The notes under the pieces are model-generated. The model made no database searches, had not been told where the DNA came from, and was given only the letters and a program-made list of their open reading frames with translations. Below, piece after piece: positions 1 through 8,953 of a stretch of DNA of 64,000 nt; positions within the stretch are counted from its first letter, which is position 1, and each line of letters opens with the position of its first letter. Location: positions 1-64,000 of the forward strand of contig JAJKFJ010022763.1 in assembly GCA_027382625.1 (NCBI GenBank), written 5' to 3'. The DNA is from Tetmemena sp. SeJ-2015. Taxonomy: Eukaryota > Ciliophora > Spirotrichea > Sporadotrichida > Oxytrichidae. A program made the position numbers and the translations under genes.

Positions 1-301
1 TACTTTTATTTTACCACTGTCTTTAAAAACAATATTTTCATAAATTTTCAAGTTCAATGAGTGCTCCTTTATACATTTAAACAGAAAATAAATTAAATTC
101 AAAATGTTGGAAGTTCGAGCTTTGAAAGGAATATAAGGGAGTTCTGCCTTTTAAAACTGGCATGACGGTAAGGAGAGATAAATGAAGATCGATTCTGAGA
201 CCTTTACAAGTGGAGGCGAAGTTGGAGTGCGTGACTTCCTATCAAGAGATTTATATTCTGACTTTCAAGATTCTTTAAACAATATAATTGTTTTAAAATA
301 T

Positions 302-412
302 AGTAAAGTAAAGTTAAGTAAAGTAAAATTTTAGGAATGGAATTAATAATCAATTTCAAATCTCAGCACTTAAAAGTACTAGATAAGAAACCGTACTATT
401 ATCCTATGTAAG
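302..412. repeat. Interspersed repeat, copy 1, with GTAAA tandem head
   Basis: This stretch begins with a few AGTAAA/GTAAA units and continues into a unique AT-rich body that ends in TTATCCTATGTAAG. The same order of blocks recurs at 35711-35834: GTAAA units, ATTTTAGGAAT, AATTAATAATCAATTTC, AGCACTT, and the same ending. Both copies are in the same orientation. Copy 1 has fewer and less regular GTAAA units. No ORF is associated with it. It could be a small non-autonomous element or IES-derived repeat; its nature is inferred only from recurrence. Confidence 0.7.
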
Positions 413-485
413 TTTTAAAATATAATAAGTTGCATTTCTGATTATTTTAAGATTTATTTAAGATGAGAATAAATCCCATTTAAGG
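413..485. other. AT-rich spacer
   Basis: AT-rich sequence between the repeat and the first plausible coding stretch. Together with 1-301 it shows no convincing ORF, RNA gene or motif that I can recognise. Confidence 0.4.
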
Positions 486-1140
486 ATGCCGATCGAAAGG
501 TTATTAAGAGATCAGCACGAATATAATCATCAATTGCATTTTAGAATTTTCTAAACGCTTAGTCTATTTGTATCATGGAACATTTTTAAAGACTTCAGAG
601 CTTTCAGATGGCAGTGGAGGAGTTTACCCGTTCTAGTCAACTGGGTTTATACCTATAGAGAATAAACTTTATGTAGCACAGATAGATCCATAATCGAATG
701 CAAATAGCAATTCTAAGAAACCAACTACAGGTGCTGGAAAAAGTTTAAGTTTACGCGATAATGAGCCTCGAAGAGATCCTTAAGAACAAAAACCTAAGGA
801 ATCTGCAAACTCTGGGATTATTCTTTAAGATGGAGTCACAAGCACTTTTATAGACGTCAATCTCAACAAAAAGACCAGAGTTCTCTCAGCTGAATACAGG
901 AATCATGAAAGCTTGCACCACACAGAAGCTAAAAATATAAAACACTTATTCTTAATTATCTATAAGATTAATCGATTGGAGAAAGCGAGCATAATCACAC
1001 CAAAATTCAGACAACTTAGGCTATCGGTGGTAAATAGACCAATTTTAGAAAACTTAGAGATCAGAATGCTGATTTTAAATTTAGGTATAAAATGCAAATT
1101 AAAAATAATTTTGATTTGGACAAGTAGAGTATTCCACTGA
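486..1140 (+). CDS. Unknown protein fragment, Gln code, frameshifted
   Basis: With TAA/TAG read as Gln this interval stays open on the plus strand up to TGA at 1138-1140. Two frames are plausible upstream of about 750. One starts at ATG 486, and the other runs through a Gly/Ser-rich segment and then a Lys/Arg/Pro-rich one (around 715-905) before joining the final stretch, so a frameshift or small insert is likely. The segment around 690-905 has low-complexity N/S/K/P-rich composition typical of ciliate proteins. No domain was recognised. It may be the upstream part of the same gene as 1451-2002, since both are on the same strand and separated only by about 300 bp of poorly resolved sequence. 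Confidence 0.35.
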
Positions 1141-1450
1141 CCTTAATAAAGTATTTTTCAAATAGCTGTTATAAATACTTATAGGACGATATGCAATTAG
1201 ACAAATTCTTTCCTGCCAAAGTTTGAAACCAAAACATCGTTTACTAAATCTTGGAAGCGGAGGTAACTTCTTCAGCCTAATTCTCCAGTTGCTTTGACAT
1301 TATAAAATAAGTTAATTCTAAATAACCAATCTTCTTTCATATTCAATCTAAAATGCCTTCATTTAATTTTTGGCTTAACTTATTTCCTGGAGACAAATCT
1401 TATCACAAAAACCATCGTCTAATAAACTTATTGCTCTTTATATAACTTTT
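1141..1450. other. Unresolved plus-strand sequence
   Basis: AT-rich, with short Gln-code open stretches on the plus strand but no frame that stays open throughout. It could hold an intron, an IES or frameshifted coding sequence joining the open stretches on either side. Nothing more specific can be supported. Confidence 0.3.
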
Positions 1451-2002
1451 CTGTTGTATTCGACATAGAAGCAACGAGAACCAAATATAGGAGCTTTTTT
1501 AGGCTCAGTCGCTCCAGAGAAGTAAATAAAACCAGCCTTGACTAGTAAACCTAATTAAATAGAGTTATCAACAAAGTTAAGCCCAGAAAGTGAACAGAGT
1601 GAGGCTCAATTAAACTTGCAAACTGATAAACATGACAGGTCTCAATTCTTGCAACTCTAATTATATTATGCAATAGCTTTTTAAACTTGTCAAACTAAGT
1701 CATTAAGAAGGAAGAAATACATTCTCAAGATGATCAACAACTTAAAATAGCTAAAGAATAAGCTACTACTGCTAAAACCAAAGAGAGAAAGAGTAATGCC
1801 AATTACAGGCTTGCTCACACTCAGCTAATAGTCAAGGGAAATAATAGAAGAGCTTAATCTCAGCAACAAAAGTTTAGATAATAAGTTTATTCTCAATACT
1901 TTTATCATCAAAGTTAAGACTAATAGCTTATATATAGAAACATTGAGGGAGATTGAATAATTAAATCCAAGATGGTGGAGACTTACCTTTAAGTCATTCT
2001 GA
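1451..2002 (+). CDS. Unknown ORF running into the transposon's left end
   Basis: A single frame (codon starts congruent to 1472) stays open from about 1451 to TGA 2000-2002 when TAA/TAG are Gln. The protein is rich in Gln, Lys, Leu and Asn, with a Leu/Lys-rich basic patch near 1770-1790 and a Glu/Leu/Asn-rich helix-like stretch after it. No family was recognised. The frame crosses the left terminal inverted repeat of the transposon at 1923-1949, so the last about 25 codons are probably transposon sequence read by chance. The real gene is likely interrupted at about 1923. A plus-strand frame also leads out of the right end of the element at 7348, which may be its continuation. Confidence 0.45.
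1923..1949 (+). repeat. Left terminal inverted repeat
   Basis: This 27-bp sequence starts ATAGCTTAT and ends ACATTGAGGG. It is matched in reverse complement at 7320-7346 with a single A/G difference at the tenth base. Similarity stops abruptly inward, so the repeat is short like those of Tc1/mariner-type elements. The adjacent TAA (1921-1923) is repeated at the other end. Confidence 0.85.
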
Positions 2003-2040
2003 TCTGTTCTGATCGTGAAAAAGCTGAGTGTGGTATTAGG

Positions 2041-2086
2041 TCTAGTAGTAGTAGTATAAATAGTAGTAGTAGTAGTAGTAGTAGTA
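2041..2086. repeat. (TAG)n microsatellite
   Basis: Runs of TAG/GTA trinucleotides interrupted once by TATAAA. They lie inside the left, AT-rich flank of the transposon between its terminal repeat and the first ATG of the large ORF. On the plus strand the run would read as poly-Ser, poly-Val or poly-Gln depending on frame, but no convincing ORF uses it. Confidence 0.85.
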
Positions 2087-2180
2087 ACGATTAACCACAC
2101 TTAGCTTTTCAGGGTCTATATATAGAGAGATTTGATTGGCTGGTTGGTTTATAATATTTAATATATTAATCACAGCCACG

Positions 2181-5100
2181 ATGGCCACCCCGAGCGCCAG
2201 ACACTAGAGACCCCCCGAGCTCGCGCTAAAGCCTCCTCAAGGTCAGTCACTGTTTACATTCTGAACCCCGAGTCCATAGAGGAACCCCAACCACAGTCCT
2301 TGCGCCTATAGCAATGATTAGGAATGGATGCAAGACCTCAGCGAGCCCACGCTGCACTTGGATATGTCTTACGCCAAGCCTCCCACAGCCAAGCCTCCTG
2401 GTTATAGACGCTTCGCCGATCTGCCAACGCGCGAGGGTTCCGAGCCCTCATGCTCTTACACATGCAGCCAGAGTGAGGCGACTCCACTAACTGCTCGCTC
2501 GGTCGATGCGTGCCCAAGGTTCTCCATTGTGTAGCACACCCTCCAGCCCTTCACCTCCAGGCTCCTCCTCGACGGCGACTTGCACTCCAGCGCTACCTTC
2601 AGTTCCCTGGCCCCTCCTACGCAATCATCTCCAAGCTCGGCAAGTGCCTGACCTTTTGGGACATTTTGAAAAAGCATAAGGGCACGACTCAGCCCTCGCG
2701 ATGTTGAACGGAGCCTCGTGAGTGTATCCAGCTAGCTCGACGAACTACTGGGTCAGTAGGTGGAGATGGTCGAGTCGCTCATCGCCTCGGCTATTCTGTC
2801 ACAGTCACGCTTAGCCACGTAACCTCTCTTTCCCCACCCCTTTCTTGGGAAGTAGAAACTCGTAAGGGCCCACAGCTCAATCAAGTCCTTCAGCGCCGAT
2901 GCGGAGCTCTCTGCCACGTCAACCAGACCGTCCACGCGCGCATGGCTGAGCTTAATGAATTTAGGAGGAGCCTGATGTTTATCAAGACCAGCCACAGTAG
3001 CTTGAACGAGAGACTCAGAGGCAGAGCGAGAGTGGAGCAGAGCAAGACCAAGCCCTACTTCTACTCGTAGAGAGCTCTCGATATGGTCGAGAACGCATTG
3101 AAGCCGCGCCTTCATGGCCAACTCTATCTCAGCGAGGCAGAGCTCAAGAGGCGAGCACGCTTGGCCGAAGTATCCCAGAAGGTCTACCTCCAGGTCATCG
3201 ATGGAGTGAAGGAGTACCAAGAGTTCGCATACTCTATCGTGGAGAATCAAACCGTCTCGCCTCGCTTGGATGGTCGAAACGCCAAGATCCTCGCCTATGC
3301 ACTGATGGACGCACACGAGAGCTTCACAAGACTAAAGGAGGTGATCAAGAGGAGTAAGACTGGACTCTAAGAAGCACTCAAAGATGAAGGAGGGCGCATC
3401 CTACTTCTCCTGAAGTCCATCACCTCAAAGGTAAACGACCTCATCAGGCTTCGCAGGAGGCAGTTCTGCCTCTCCATGCTGATCCATCACGCAAGAGGCT
3501 ACGAGCCTCGCCGCTTTGCATTCGACCTGGGTGACGTTCTGGGTGGAGTGGACCTCGCGTGCATACCCGCTCGACAACGAATTTTCAAGATAACGCTCAA
3601 GGAGGGAGAGGTTATCGATAGCGAGCGAGTGAAGACGGAGAGGCAGGCATTGTATGACTCAATAAATCTGTCCCATAGGACTGTCAAAGTAGTGCATGAC
3701 TTCGTCAACCTATTGTGGGACTCGAGCCTGGCAGGGCCATTGATCGAAGGGAGGCAGTCAGCAATCCAGCACGTGATCGACACCTTCGTGATAAGATTGG
3801 AGGACACGGTCCAGTACTACAGGAACAACAAGTTTATCTACCGACTTGTAGATGGCAGAAGGCGAAGGATGCGCAACTTTCATTATGATATGAAGCAACC
3901 GGCTCATACTCAGGCCAAGGTGTCCCAAAGACTTAAGGTTATTCGAGATGCGATGGAGTGGATCGACTTCGTGAATAGGAGCACGAGGATGGTGAGCTGC
4001 ACCTTGGAGGAGAGCATCTATCATATTTGGGACCACGCACTGTTCAAGAGAATAGCTACGCGAGATAGAGCAGCTGAGAGTCAGTACGAACTCGTTAGAC
4101 GCATTGGAGAGGACAAAGGTCTGGAGGATCCGTGCGTTGTGGTGTACGTTGCAAATGAAGCTAGGCTTCTGAGGGGATTTTCAATCAAGATCTGAATATT
4201 CAAACCGTGGCGCTGGAGTACTAAAGGTCTTCGATGCAGGTAATGACATAAATAAACTACTCGCAATCACTCAAGAAATGCTTCCTCAGGCCCAATCTAA
4301 CAGAGAGACTGAACTGCTCGTAGCAGAGATGCTGAATAGCCCGCATTGGCTAGAAGAAGAAGACAAGGTCAAGCTGAGAGACAAGCTCATGTCAAGGATG
4401 AGCCGCGATGACTACTACGTAGGACCTCAAGCAGTACAGGACATGACAAGGCTTCACTAGAGACTCACCAATGAGTACGAGATAATGAAGGGTACGGCTG
4501 TGGAGCTTCTATTTCAAAAAGACCTGGTGACCTCCTTCATCGCTCATCCGGGCAACAACATGATATAACCAGCTGAGGCACAGCAGGCAGTGGTGGGAAA
4601 ACAGCCCTAATCAGCTAGGAAAGATGGCATGATCAACCAAGGTCAACCTCATGCGCAGATGAAGTTCAATCTCAGAGATGCAAATCATGCTGGAATGCTC
4701 CGACAGTTGATCGAAGCCGCAGAGAAGGATCAGCAAGTGCCAGAAGTGAAGAAGCTTGAGAAGAGGGACCATCACCCGCTATTCATAACTCACTTGGGCT
4801 AGCCCAGAGTATTCAAGAAGAACGAGCTTGATAAGATCGCCAAGGAGGTCGAGGCAGTGGAGCAAGCAATCAAAGATGGTCCACTCACGATCGTCCAGAT
4901 GAAATTCAATGGCCCCGTGTCGTGGAGCAACATGGTCTTCTAGATTAAAGGACCAGCTGGGTTGATCGAGCTGCGATTGGTCAGTATTCTAATTGGATGG
5001 AGAGAGAGGGAGAGAGAGGTGCTCGAGCAAATCAAGAGCAAGGACATCTACCTGAGATTTGAAAATGAGGAAGAGGTCAGTCGCTTCAACCACTGCCTAG

Positions 5101-5243
5101 ATCGATCAAGAAGAGCCTAAGGAGATGACGATCCTATCGATGAGATTAACAAGCCTCACGGGAAAGATGCAGAGAAGAAGAGAAATGCGAAGCAGGCAGA
5201 GAAGCAAGCCTAGAACAGCGGGAATAGAGGAGTGCGAGAGTGA
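2181..5243 (+). CDS. Large transposon ORF A, frameshifted
   Basis: GC-rich coding sequence of unknown function. Frame 3 opens at ATG 2181. Frames then alternate over 2260-2707, where all three are partly open. Frame 2 is continuously open from 2708 to TGA 4193-4195 with TAG at about 3068 and TAA at 3368 as Gln. Frame 3 is open from about 4196 to TGA 5241-5243 with several TAG/TAA sense codons. A one-base shift at about 4193 would fuse the last two into roughly 840 codons, so either one very large protein or two neighbouring genes (2708-4195 and 4200-5243) is possible. The product is rich in charged residues (Arg, Lys, Glu), without obvious membrane segments or zinc fingers. By position it would correspond to the 57-kDa gene of TBE elements, but I see no sequence proof. 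Several shifts suggest decay or sequencing error. Confidence 0.6.
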
Positions 5244-5346
5244 ACATTATATCTAATTAAGCGCCTTATATCTAATTCACTAACTATTTACCTTATACTA
5301 TTCTAACTACCTTCTCTTTATAATATTTAATCTGTACCCATTAGAT

Positions 5347-6045
5347 ATGGAACCCTCGAGCAAGACCTCCCTGAGCCAGGTGAGCACGTTCATCAAGAAC
5401 AAGGTGGAGCTGTATGAGGCCACGCAGAGAAACGGCTACTTCCTCCCGAAGGTGAAGAGCAAGGCGGTGACGGAGGAGTACCTGCTCAACGTGATCAGCG
5501 GCAAGGTGTGGTGGGCAAAGTATGAAGAGATAAGACTGCTGCCCTGCCCTCGCCCACCCTCACTCGAGGTGCTATTCGCGAAGCTAAATGAGGTTGCCGT
5601 GCGCGACAAGAGGAGCCTCGGCCTGGACGAGCAGCACCTACCCGATAGAGCGTGGAGCCTAGCGATGCTGTCCACATTCAAGCCAGCGGACGAGATCTTC
5701 AAGAAAGGCTACGAGCCCCCGAGCAAGGGTCAGGCCGGGCCAGGCTACAAGACCGTGGATCTGCAGTGGAGCTTCCTCGAGGGGCTGCCAGTCTCCAAGG
5801 CCAAGTCGAAATCGCAGAGGCTCTCCTTCCTGAACGCGAGCAAGCAGTCCATGAAGCTCCTCCGCCTCAAGGACCAGCGGGCGAAGATTGAGTCGTTGAT
5901 GGAGTCGGAGAAGAAGGCGATGGAGGAGCGGAGGAAGAAGAAGTAGCAGGGTGCAGGAGGGCGACAGTTCACAGGGGCCGTGTTCGCCCAGGCGGAGGTC
6001 AACGTGCGCATGAGCGAGAGCAGCAAGTCCCCCAAGAGGAAGTGA
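5347..6045 (+). CDS. Small basic transposon protein (ORF B)
   Basis: ATG 5347 to TGA 6043-6045 is an uninterrupted 232-codon frame once TAG at 5944 is read as Gln; a standard-code reading would stop at 199 codons. The protein starts MEPSSKTSLS, has a Trp-Trp pair near residue 57 and a Pro-rich turn near residue 68, and ends in a strongly basic helix (SEKKAMEERRKKK) followed by a Lys/Arg tail (SPKRK). Size and basic character resemble the 22-kDa protein gene of hypotrich TBE transposons, but homology is inferred from context only. The preceding gap 5244-5346 is AT-rich and may be its promoter. Its stop lies one base from the stop of the convergent transposase gene. It is intact, unlike its two neighbours. 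Confidence 0.75.
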
Positions 6046-6046
6046 C

Positions 6047-7272
6047 TCACACGAGGTGGCCGCGGAGGCAGTGAATAAGTGACTTGATGTGTGAGTTAGC
6101 GAGTTATTTGGTCTTAACGTTATCTAAATCTGCGATGAGTCGCTCCAAGTCGAGGACGAGTGCGTCTTGATCCAGAGATGAATTGGTCCCCCGAGAGACC
6201 ACGCGGCGGCGCCACTCCTGCTTCAGGACAGCCCAGAGTCGCTCAATCGGGTTGAGGGTGCAGCTGTAGGGAGGTAGATAGAGCAAGGTCTGCGAGCCGC
6301 TGAAGAGGTCCTTGACCTTTGAGCTCTTGTGTATGCTGAGGTTGTCCATAACGACGATGCTGTCTGGAGGGACTCGCTGTAGAAGCTGGTGCAGGAAGGA
6401 GGTGAAGTGCTCGACGTTGTTGCCACCAGTGAGGACGTGGTGGAGGACTAGGCCGCGCTGCGAGCTGATGGCCCCAATGATCGTGGCGGAGCGGCCCCGG
6501 CTGTTAGGGATGGCGACCGACATGGAGCGCTTCAGCCATGACTTTTTCATGGTCTGCCATCTGTGGAAGGTGGACTCGTCGATGTACACGACCTCGCGGC
6601 CAGCGTGCATCCATCTCGTGATAGCCATCGAGTAGATCTGCTGCTGCTCCTGGATCTCGCGCTCCCTTTGGTCCTTGCGGATGTACCTGTACGAGCTGGA
6701 TCGGTAGTACACCTCGTTGCGACGGAAGAGCTTGGCCAGCGTGGCTGGGGAGACAAGTGGGGCTCCGAACTCCTCGTGATAGAAGTGGGTGCGCTCCTTG
6801 AGGCTCATGTGGGCCGTCTCGCTGAGATGCTTTGCCGTGGTGATGCGCTGCTCGATCGCGTGGGGATCTTCCTCTTTGGCCCTTTTATGCGCCTCCCCGA
6901 TTCGTAGATGAAATCGTTGCGGCGCCACCGCTGGACTATCATGGCCACCGTGCTCGGCTTGATTCCCGTGACCTTGGCTACCTGAGTGTAGCTCATGAGT
7001 ATGTGCTCGTCGTGGCTGAGCGTCCCATAGCGCAGCAAGATCGCCAAGAGCTGCTGATCCAGCGAGTGTGTCATTCGGATCCTGAGCTTCGGCAGGGCTC
7101 ACCTCTTCCCTTTGTGAATGACATCGGCGCCACAGTAGCTCTCGAGGTAGGGGATGAGGTTTTGATTCGGGATGTAGCGGGTTAGGCTCTAAGCTAATGC
7201 CGGGTCGACTACTGGTCCAAGATATTCAGTGAGCGTCCTCGTGCGCTTTCGTGCACCACCACTGGCTGCCAT
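6047..7272 (-). pseudogene. Tc1/IS630-type DDE transposase, one UGA and one frameshift
   Basis: The coding strand runs from ATG 7272 to TGA 6049-6047 (408 codons, about 46 kDa). The N-terminal part holds a helix-turn-helix (around 7060-6900) containing TQVAKVTGIKPSTVAMIVQR. The catalytic part has VVYIDESTFHRW (first Asp, near 6590), VVMDNLSIHKS (second Asp, near 6345) and LPPYSCTLNPIERLWAVLK (Glu, near 6240). The spacing from second Asp to Glu is 33 residues, a DD33E pattern close to the DD34E of Tc1/IS630 enzymes. Two lesions are visible: an in-frame TGA at 7101-7099, and a one-base shift near 6885 in an A/G-rich run, where the HTH frame passes to the catalytic frame. TAG near 7190 and TAA at 6106-6104 must be Gln for the full frame. 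An intact start at Met 7074 would avoid the UGA but not the frameshift. Confidence 0.85.
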
Positions 7273-7319
7273 TAAGTTTATTAAAGTTGCAAATAATTAA
7301 TTCACACTTATGATTACTC

Positions 7320-7346
7320 CCCTCAATGTTTCTATACATAAGCTAT
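7320..7346 (-). repeat. Right terminal inverted repeat
   Basis: Reverse complement of 1923-1949 with one mismatch. It lies 48 bp upstream of the transposase ATG, so the transposase promoter must lie in or beside it. The TAA at 7346-7348 matches the TAA at the left end. Confidence 0.85.
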
Positions 7347-7347
7347 A

Positions 7348-8115
7348 AGTGGTGTTACTGACACATAGAGGGTGACTAAACATAGGAATTCACTAGTCAG
7401 CTATTAAAATCAAGGCTCCGTTCTAGGGGATAAAATTGATGAGAAGCTCGTCTGGTAAAGCTTTCACAACCATCTGAAAATCAACAACAGACAGGGAGTG
7501 AACTTTTTGACAGAGGAGGAGGCTAGTACCATAAATCATATCATCAAAGACATGGAGCCTCAGTATCTCTAAAACAAGATGCTCAACATTTTCATGATGA
7601 AAGAAGGAGAAGGGGTAGAAATGGTGCCTGGTAAAAGTTTTGAAGACTTGGGAGGTGGAGCTAAATAACAGAGCAGAATATTTCAGAGGTCTTACTCCTT
7701 CAACGATATGCGGACTCTAAGATGGGAGGGTCTAAATTTTATGACTGGAATTGTGTAAACCTAGAATAAGGAAGCTAGTGCGATCGCTGAGAACTCCTAT
7801 CACATTGAATAATCTCCTCAAGCTCAGCAAAAGGTGATTCTTTAAAGCTTGGTGGGATAGGAATCCCCAAGTCATCCTCTTAGAAACTCTAGCATACCTA
7901 AGGAACTGCTTCTAACTAATGAGAGGGCTGCCACTGAGGATGTTTCACTATGCTCAGAATAGGAAGCCTTAAAAGTGAACTCCTCTCACTCTCATCATTC
8001 AGAAATATATTCTAAATTTTAAAAAAATTTTAAAGGGAAGAAAAGGCAAAAACTTAAAGATAAATGGAAATAAGAAAATTTGCATTTAAAAGAAAAAAGT
8101 TTTAAGAAAGCGTGA
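7348..8115 (+). CDS. Unknown ORF leading out of the transposon's right end
   Basis: One frame is open from 7348 to TGA 8113-8115 with at least eleven TAA/TAG Gln codons, giving about 255 residues. The N-terminal half is mixed and looks globular, including LTEEEASTINHIIKDME and a Met-rich patch. The C-terminal part is Ser/His-rich and then strongly basic (KGKKRQKLKDKWK). There is no start codon at the beginning, so this is an internal piece. It may be the continuation of the ORF that ends at the left terminal repeat (1923). Direct fusion after loss of the element with one TAA would leave the two frames out of phase by one base. Function not recognised. Confidence 0.55.
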
Positions 8116-8953
8116 ACAGCCACTCATAATCTAAAAGGGCTAAATTAGATAAACAGCCTAGCAGCTTTGCAAGGATAGTTAGGAAAAGGAACTCCAATTT
8201 TATTAATTCTAAAAAAATAAGTTAAGCAAAAATTAAAGGTAGTTTACAATTAGTTCATTTATTAAGAATAGATAAGGCAGTATTGCTCTCTAAGTCGAGT
8301 GTAGGCCTTTGTTGAGTCCAGGTAACGAAAAAAATACTACTAAGAATAAATAAACTGGTGTAAATAGGAAGCCTAGAAATGATTTAAATGTCTTTATTAA
8401 TCTTACAATTTTAGTTTTAAAAGAAATCGAAACAAATAATTTATTTTAGGATATATTTAAATATATTATAGTCTCTTTCAGTAAGTTTGCTTTACAAGTA
8501 ATTTTGGATAAAAATGACTTAATTTTAGTTTACATCTCATCCAAATAAAAAGTTTATTCTACATTATATAGATAGAATGATTTGAAGACAGATATTAATT
8601 TAGTGAAAAAGAGAGACGAGCAGTTGCAGCATTTAGGAGTTCATCAATAGGTAGAAATCTTCAACATTTAAAACTCTGTTGAGACTTAGTCTATTTTTTA
8701 ATATGCTATTTTAATTTAGACTGTTGCTAATTCTTCCATATCTCCCAACTCATTTAGGCAAAATGAGAAATTGAATTCTATTTACAGAGCTCTTGGTGCA
8801 AACCCTAATCAGGAAACTAATTAGAATAGGATAACTCTTAAATTGAAAATTTACAAATTTTATTTAAACTTTAACAAATAAAAAGTGAACTTAACGTTTA
8901 TAAATCCAATTTTAAGCACTTTCAAATTTATTTTTGATTAATTAATTGCTTGA
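8116..8953 (+). CDS. Continuation of unknown plus-strand protein
   Basis: Frame 3 is open from about 8121 to TGA near 8310. Frame 2 overlaps it and runs clean from about 8275 to TGA 8951-8953, so a one-base shift near 8290 probably joins them. The second stretch is about 225 residues of mixed, non-repetitive sequence including FKYIIVSFSKFALQVILDKN and IYRALGANPNQ, with alternating hydrophobic segments. It looks like a folded domain with some membrane or sensor-domain character, but I cannot name it. It is probably the same gene as 7348-8115 and 8954-12328. Confidence 0.45.

Larger units (their letters stand above)
1924..7345. mobile_element. TBE-like DDE transposon, ~5.4 kb
   Basis: A GC-rich island in AT-rich DNA bounded by 27-bp inverted repeats (1923-1949 and 7320-7346, one mismatch). 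It is flanked by a direct TAA at 1921-1923 and 7346-7348 that could be the target duplication. It carries a large plus-strand ORF (2181-5243), a 232-codon plus-strand ORF (5347-6045) and a minus-strand Tc1/IS630-type transposase (7272-6047). The last two converge with one base between their stop codons. All three use TAA or TAG as sense codons, so the element is adapted to the ciliate code. Three genes including a D,D,E transposase of about 46 kDa and a small basic protein recall hypotrich TBE elements (22, 42 and 57 kDa genes). TBE ends contain telomeric C4A4 repeats and none were seen here, so this is called TBE-like only. Confidence 0.8.

Noticed and set aside
2456..3316. Minus-strand open frames of 73-187 codons opposite the large transposon ORF
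   Set aside because: They lie in GC-rich sequence where all frames tend to be open, and the plus-strand frame is far longer and uses TAA/TAG as sense codons.
1923..7346. Classification as a canonical TBE or as a Tec element
   Set aside because: TBE ends carry telomeric repeats, which are absent here, and Tec elements belong to Euplotes, whose code (UGA=Cys, UAA/UAG stop) is contradicted by the genes in this window.
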